Positions 61,553-64,000 of a stretch of DNA of 64,000 bases are shown here, in pieces. Under the pieces are notes generated by a model. It was not told where the DNA came from. It made no database searches and saw nothing but the letters and a program-made list of their open reading frames with translations. Made by a program: the position numbers and the translations under genes. The stretch spans positions 233,682 through 297,681 of the forward strand of contig NZ_LMMR01000008.1 of NCBI RefSeq assembly GCF_001422325.1. The letters run 5' to 3'. Positions within the stretch are counted from its first letter, which is position 1. Every line of letters begins with the position of its first letter. This DNA is from Leifsonia sp. Leaf264 (GTDB taxonomy: Bacteria > Actinomycetota > Actinomycetes > Actinomycetales > Microbacteriaceae).

Positions 61553-61898
61553 GACCTCCGGAGGGCGTGGCGACAGGACGAGGGGATCGAACCCGGACGA
61601 TCGCGCTCATTCGACGCGATCTCGGGCGACCTGCGGCTCAAGTCCAAGCCGGCGCGACCGGTCAAAGCCAACCGGTGGTCTGGTCACGATTCTAGCGCCA
61701 CCGCTGATCGAGTCGGCCGCGAGCCAAGCGGGCTGCCGAATCGAGCTGCCGAATCGAGATCGCCAGTCCGTCGCTGCTCGATCGGGCACCGGCGCATCAT
61801 TGACGCCACCTCACGCGCAGTGCTTGACTCATGGCACCGGGCGCGATGGGGTGTCCACCCGTATCTACTCCGTCGGTCCGCTACGCCAGGGGATTCCC
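61553..61898. promoter_or_regulatory. Divergent regulatory region between F420 cassette and surface protein genes
   Basis: About 345 bases without a credible gene. It holds the upstream parts of two divergent genes. On the minus strand TAGAAT (61694-61689) is a candidate -10, giving a leader of about 130 bases with repeated ACCGGT blocks. On the plus strand TTGACT (61824-61829) is a -35-like box with only a weak -10. GCTGCCGAATCGA is directly repeated at 61732-61757. No cobalamin or other riboswitch consensus is seen. Confidence 0.5.
61732..61757. repeat. Two tandem copies of a 13-bp sequence
   Basis: GCTGCCGAATCGA occurs twice in direct tandem (61732-61744 and 61745-61757) within the divergent intergenic region upstream of the F420 cassette. 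It could be a binding site array or a chance duplication. Confidence 0.7.
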
Positions 61899-64000
61899 AT
61901 GGAGCGTTCCACCCGTAGACGTGCAGTTCTGGCCACGGCGATGCTCGCTGTCGGATCGGTGTTCGCGCTGGCCCTGCCGACGGCAGCCTGGGCCGCCGCT
62001 CCATCGTTCGTCGATCCGCCCACGCGGCTCTACATGCTGCCGAACGCCGATGGCCCGCTGCCGGCATCCGTTCCGTTCCCCGTCGTGCCCGATGGCGTGA
62101 TGACCTTCGACGGCACCACGGACCTCATCTCGCTGCAGGACCGCAAGCTCGAGGTGGAATCAGCGGAGAACGACTGCACGCCGGGTCCGGAGTTCGCCCT
62201 GTCCGGGTGCACGGCGATCCAGTTCGACGTCGGCCACGGCACCCTCGACTTCTTTCCGGCGCCCAGCGCGGTCGACGACTCCGACAGCACCTTCGATGCC
62301 TACGTGCTCCCCTCCGGTGCCATCGTGCGCGACATGGACTCCGCCGACGACCTGCCAGCCAAGATCACGGCGATCGTCGGGACGACGCAGCAGGTCAACG
62401 AAGCCATGCAGACGCTGCGCTACACGCCGGACGAGGATTACTACTACAACGGCTCGAACCCAGAGACCCTGCGCGTCGACCTGATCCCGGGTGACGGCAC
62501 GCTCGGCACCGTCGAGGCCGACGTCGAGATCCGGGTGCAGGATCTCAACGACTTCCCCGAGGCCACGGTGCCTCCCGACCTGTTCACTGTCGATCCAGGG
62601 CTCGAGGTGACTCTCGGCACTCCCGATCAATGGGAGGTGACGGATGCCGACAACGATGAGGTGACGGATGGCGAGGAGTCCCCGGGGGAGGGCGACACCA
62701 TCGACGGCGAGGGAACCGAGCTCCTGGTGATCGCGTGGGCGACCTGCGGGCGCATCCACCTGCAGGGGGCATCCGGATTCGAGATCGGAGACGACCTCGA
62801 GGAGCTCGTCGGCTCGGCGCTCGGCTTCGACGATCCGCCCACGGTCGACCAGCAGGCCGTGATCGACGCCTTCCTCGAGATCGTGCCCGACGAGGTGGAG
62901 AGCCTGCCGTTCGCCACCGGCAACCAGAACGAGCCGACCGCGGCGTTCGCCGGCGTCGCCGACGACATCAGCTGGGTGAACTACGCCCTCGACGAGGTCG
63001 TGTTCGAGGCGGTCGACCCGACCACCCTCGCTCCCCTCGGCGACCAGACCTGCGACGTGAACACTCTCGTGAGCGACCTCGGCAACAACGGACTGCCGCT
63101 CAACTACGTCGGGAGCCCGCCGAGCGGTGTCGAGACGCCGTTCTTCGGCTTCGACGTCGACACGAATGAGGCACCGGGCGTGGAGCGGGTCACAGTGAAG
63201 GTGGGCGAGGGCACCGAGATCGATGTGACGATGCCGACGGATGCGACAGTCGCCGAAGGGGCGACCGACGTTCTGCCGATCGCCATCACGCCGGCGGTGC
63301 ATCCGGCGTTCGACCTGACGGTCTCGTCGACGCCGAACGCGCCGGCGACGGCGGGCGTCGACTACACCTCGCTGTCAGCAGTGACGGTGCCGATTCCCGA
63401 GAATGCGACGGACGCCTCCGTGCCTGTCGACGCCCTCCAGGACCTCGATCTCGATCCGGGCGAGACCTATTCAGTGACCCTCACGCCTCCGGCGACGCCG
63501 CCCCCGGGCTACACAGTGACGTCGTCGGACCCTTCTGCTCTGGTGACGATCGACGATGACGAAGTGGACCCGGGTGATGCGGTGGCGCCGACGGTGACGT
63601 TGAATCAGGGTGCGACCCAGGTGGATCCGACGAGCGTGTCGCCGATCGTGTTCGACGTTGTCTTCTCGGAACCGGTGGTCGGGTTCACGGCATCCGATGT
63701 GGTGTTGGGCGGCACGGCGGGAGCGACGACGGTGGTGATCAGCGGTGCTGGTCCGGCGTACACGGTGTCGGTGTCCGGGATGACGGTCGGGGGTGACGTT
63801 TTCGCGACGATTCCGGCGGGGGCTGTGGTGGATGCGTCGCCGAATGCGAACCCGAGTGCGGCGTCGACGTCGGAGGACAACACCGTGATCTTCACGGTGG
63901 ACCCGGGTGATGTGGTGGCGCCGACGGTGACGTTGAACCAGGGTGCGACGCAGGTGGATCCGACCTCGGTGTCCCCGATCGTGTTCGACGTGGTGTTCTC
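61899..64000 (+). CDS. Large secreted surface protein with Calx-beta-like and Ig-like repeats (3' end beyond window)
   Basis: The first 700 residues of an exported protein that runs off the window. The signal peptide (about 1-35, R-R-R start, cut near A-W-A) is followed by cadherin/VCBS-like regions with D-x-N-D-x-P motifs (about 205-290), a Calx-beta-like domain (about 440-550) and bacterial Ig-like repeats of 111 residues from about residue 560. AGGGGA five bases before ATG supports the start. Codon use in the Ig-like part shifts from C-ending codons to GTG, GCG, ACG and GGT. Likely an adhesin or wall-anchored protein. Confidence 0.8.
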   Translation, partial: MERSTRRRAVLATAMLAVGSVFALALPTAAWAAAPSFVDPPTRLYMLPNADGPLPASVPFPVVPDGVMTFDGTTDLISLQDRKLEVESAENDCTPGPEFALSGCTAIQFDVGHGTLDFFPAPSAVDDSDSTFDAYVLPSGAIVRDMDSADDLPAKITAIVGTTQQVNEAMQTLRYTPDEDYYYNGSNPETLRVDLIPGDGTLGTVEADVEIRVQDLNDFPEATVPPDLFTVDPGLEVTLGTPDQWEVTDADNDEVTDGEESPGEGDTIDGEGTELLVIAWATCGRIHLQGASGFEIGDDLEELVGSALGFDDPPTVDQQAVIDAFLEIVPDEVESLPFATGNQNEPTAAFAGVADDISWVNYALDEVVFEAVDPTTLAPLGDQTCDVNTLVSDLGNNGLPLNYVGSPPSGVETPFFGFDVDTNEAPGVERVTVKVGEGTEIDVTMPTDATVAEGATDVLPIAITPAVHPAFDLTVSSTPNAPATAGVDYTSLSAVTVPIPENATDASVPVDALQDLDLDPGETYSVTLTPPATPPPGYTVTSSDPSALVTIDDDEVDPGDAVAPTVTLNQGATQVDPTSVSPIVFDVVFSEPVVGFTASDVVLGGTAGATTVVISGAGPAYTVSVSGMTVGGDVFATIPAGAVVDASPNANPSAASTSEDNTVIFTVDPGDVVAPTVTLNQGATQVDPTSVSPIVFDVVF
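63564..64000 (+). repeat. 333-bp in-frame tandem repeat (Ig-like units), truncated by window end
   Basis: Unit 1 spans 63564-63896; unit 2 starts at 63897 and is cut by the window end after 104 bases. Over these 104 bases I count about ten differences, nearly all silent. The period is 111 codons. More units are expected beyond 64000. Confidence 0.9.

Noticed and set aside
61575..61610. tRNA-like T-arm (CGGGTTCGATCCCC on the minus strand)
   Set aside because: Only the loop resembles a T-arm. The five-pair stem does not form and no anticodon or acceptor arm can be found nearby.
61561..61700. Cobalamin or other riboswitch upstream of the FecBCD-type cassette
   Set aside because: The leader of about 130 bases lacks the B12-box and the conserved pairing. 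The F420 context explains the transporter better than cobalamin.

Overview
This is a high-GC actinobacterial chromosome segment, most likely from the family Microbacteriaceae. The main pointers are G/C-rich third codon positions, many GTG starts, gene pairs joined by GTGA or ATGA overlaps, a DUF222/13E12-type HNH nuclease, a LAxTG sortase substrate, and a coenzyme F420 locus carrying the three-gene cassette proposed to import F420-0. I see no rRNA, convincing tRNA, insertion sequence, prophage or CRISPR array.

Layout. 1-2.4 kb: a tightly overlapped four-gene unit of type VII secretion (WXG100-like) proteins. 2.4-12.5 kb: metabolic and membrane genes, including a DUF1254 protein, a deazaflavin-dependent nitroreductase, a SulP anion transporter, a GAP-family membrane protein, an N-domain-less ClpB with a stress-type promoter, an MFS carrier, a zinc alcohol dehydrogenase and a UPF0303 protein. 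12.5-20 kb: nitroreductase, threonine aldolase, TetR, a two-gene ABC exporter, an ArsR/AHSA1 pair and an HNH protein, with several long intergenic hairpins. 20-32 kb: a two-component system, a holin-like membrane protein, an AAA+ ATPase, MFS, a sugar acetyltransferase, a secreted M1 peptidase, a DUF4232 lipoprotein, a DUF6421 protein and an AlkD-like glycosylase whose start lies in a very long hairpin. 32-37 kb: a sulfonate-type ABC operon (ssuB-ssuA-ssuC) translationally coupled to acetyl-CoA synthetase. 37-42 kb: GNAT, SDR, exonuclease III, a LAxTG surface protein and a DUF4012 protein.

42-49.6 kb is a self-regulated sugar locus. A LacI repressor has a perfect palindrome at its promoter and is followed by a binding lipoprotein, two permeases, a GH130-like enzyme and a secreted (alpha/alpha)-barrel-like protein. 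The logic is external processing, ABC uptake, then intracellular phosphorolysis or hydrolysis.

49.7-61.6 kb is the F420 region, arranged as two converging halves. On + are an F420-dependent LLM oxidoreductase, cofE, fgd and cofC/fbiD, followed by SGNH hydrolase, LolA-like and ABC exporter genes. On - are the F420-0-type ABC cassette (binding lipoprotein, permease, ATPase), cofD/fbiA and a histidine phosphatase. Together they suggest that a deazaflavin precursor is taken up or made, joined to a phospholactate-type side chain (CofC, CofD), glutamylated (CofE) and reduced by Fgd for the LLM and Ddn-type enzymes. The window end (61.9-64 kb) holds the 5' part of a large repetitive surface protein.
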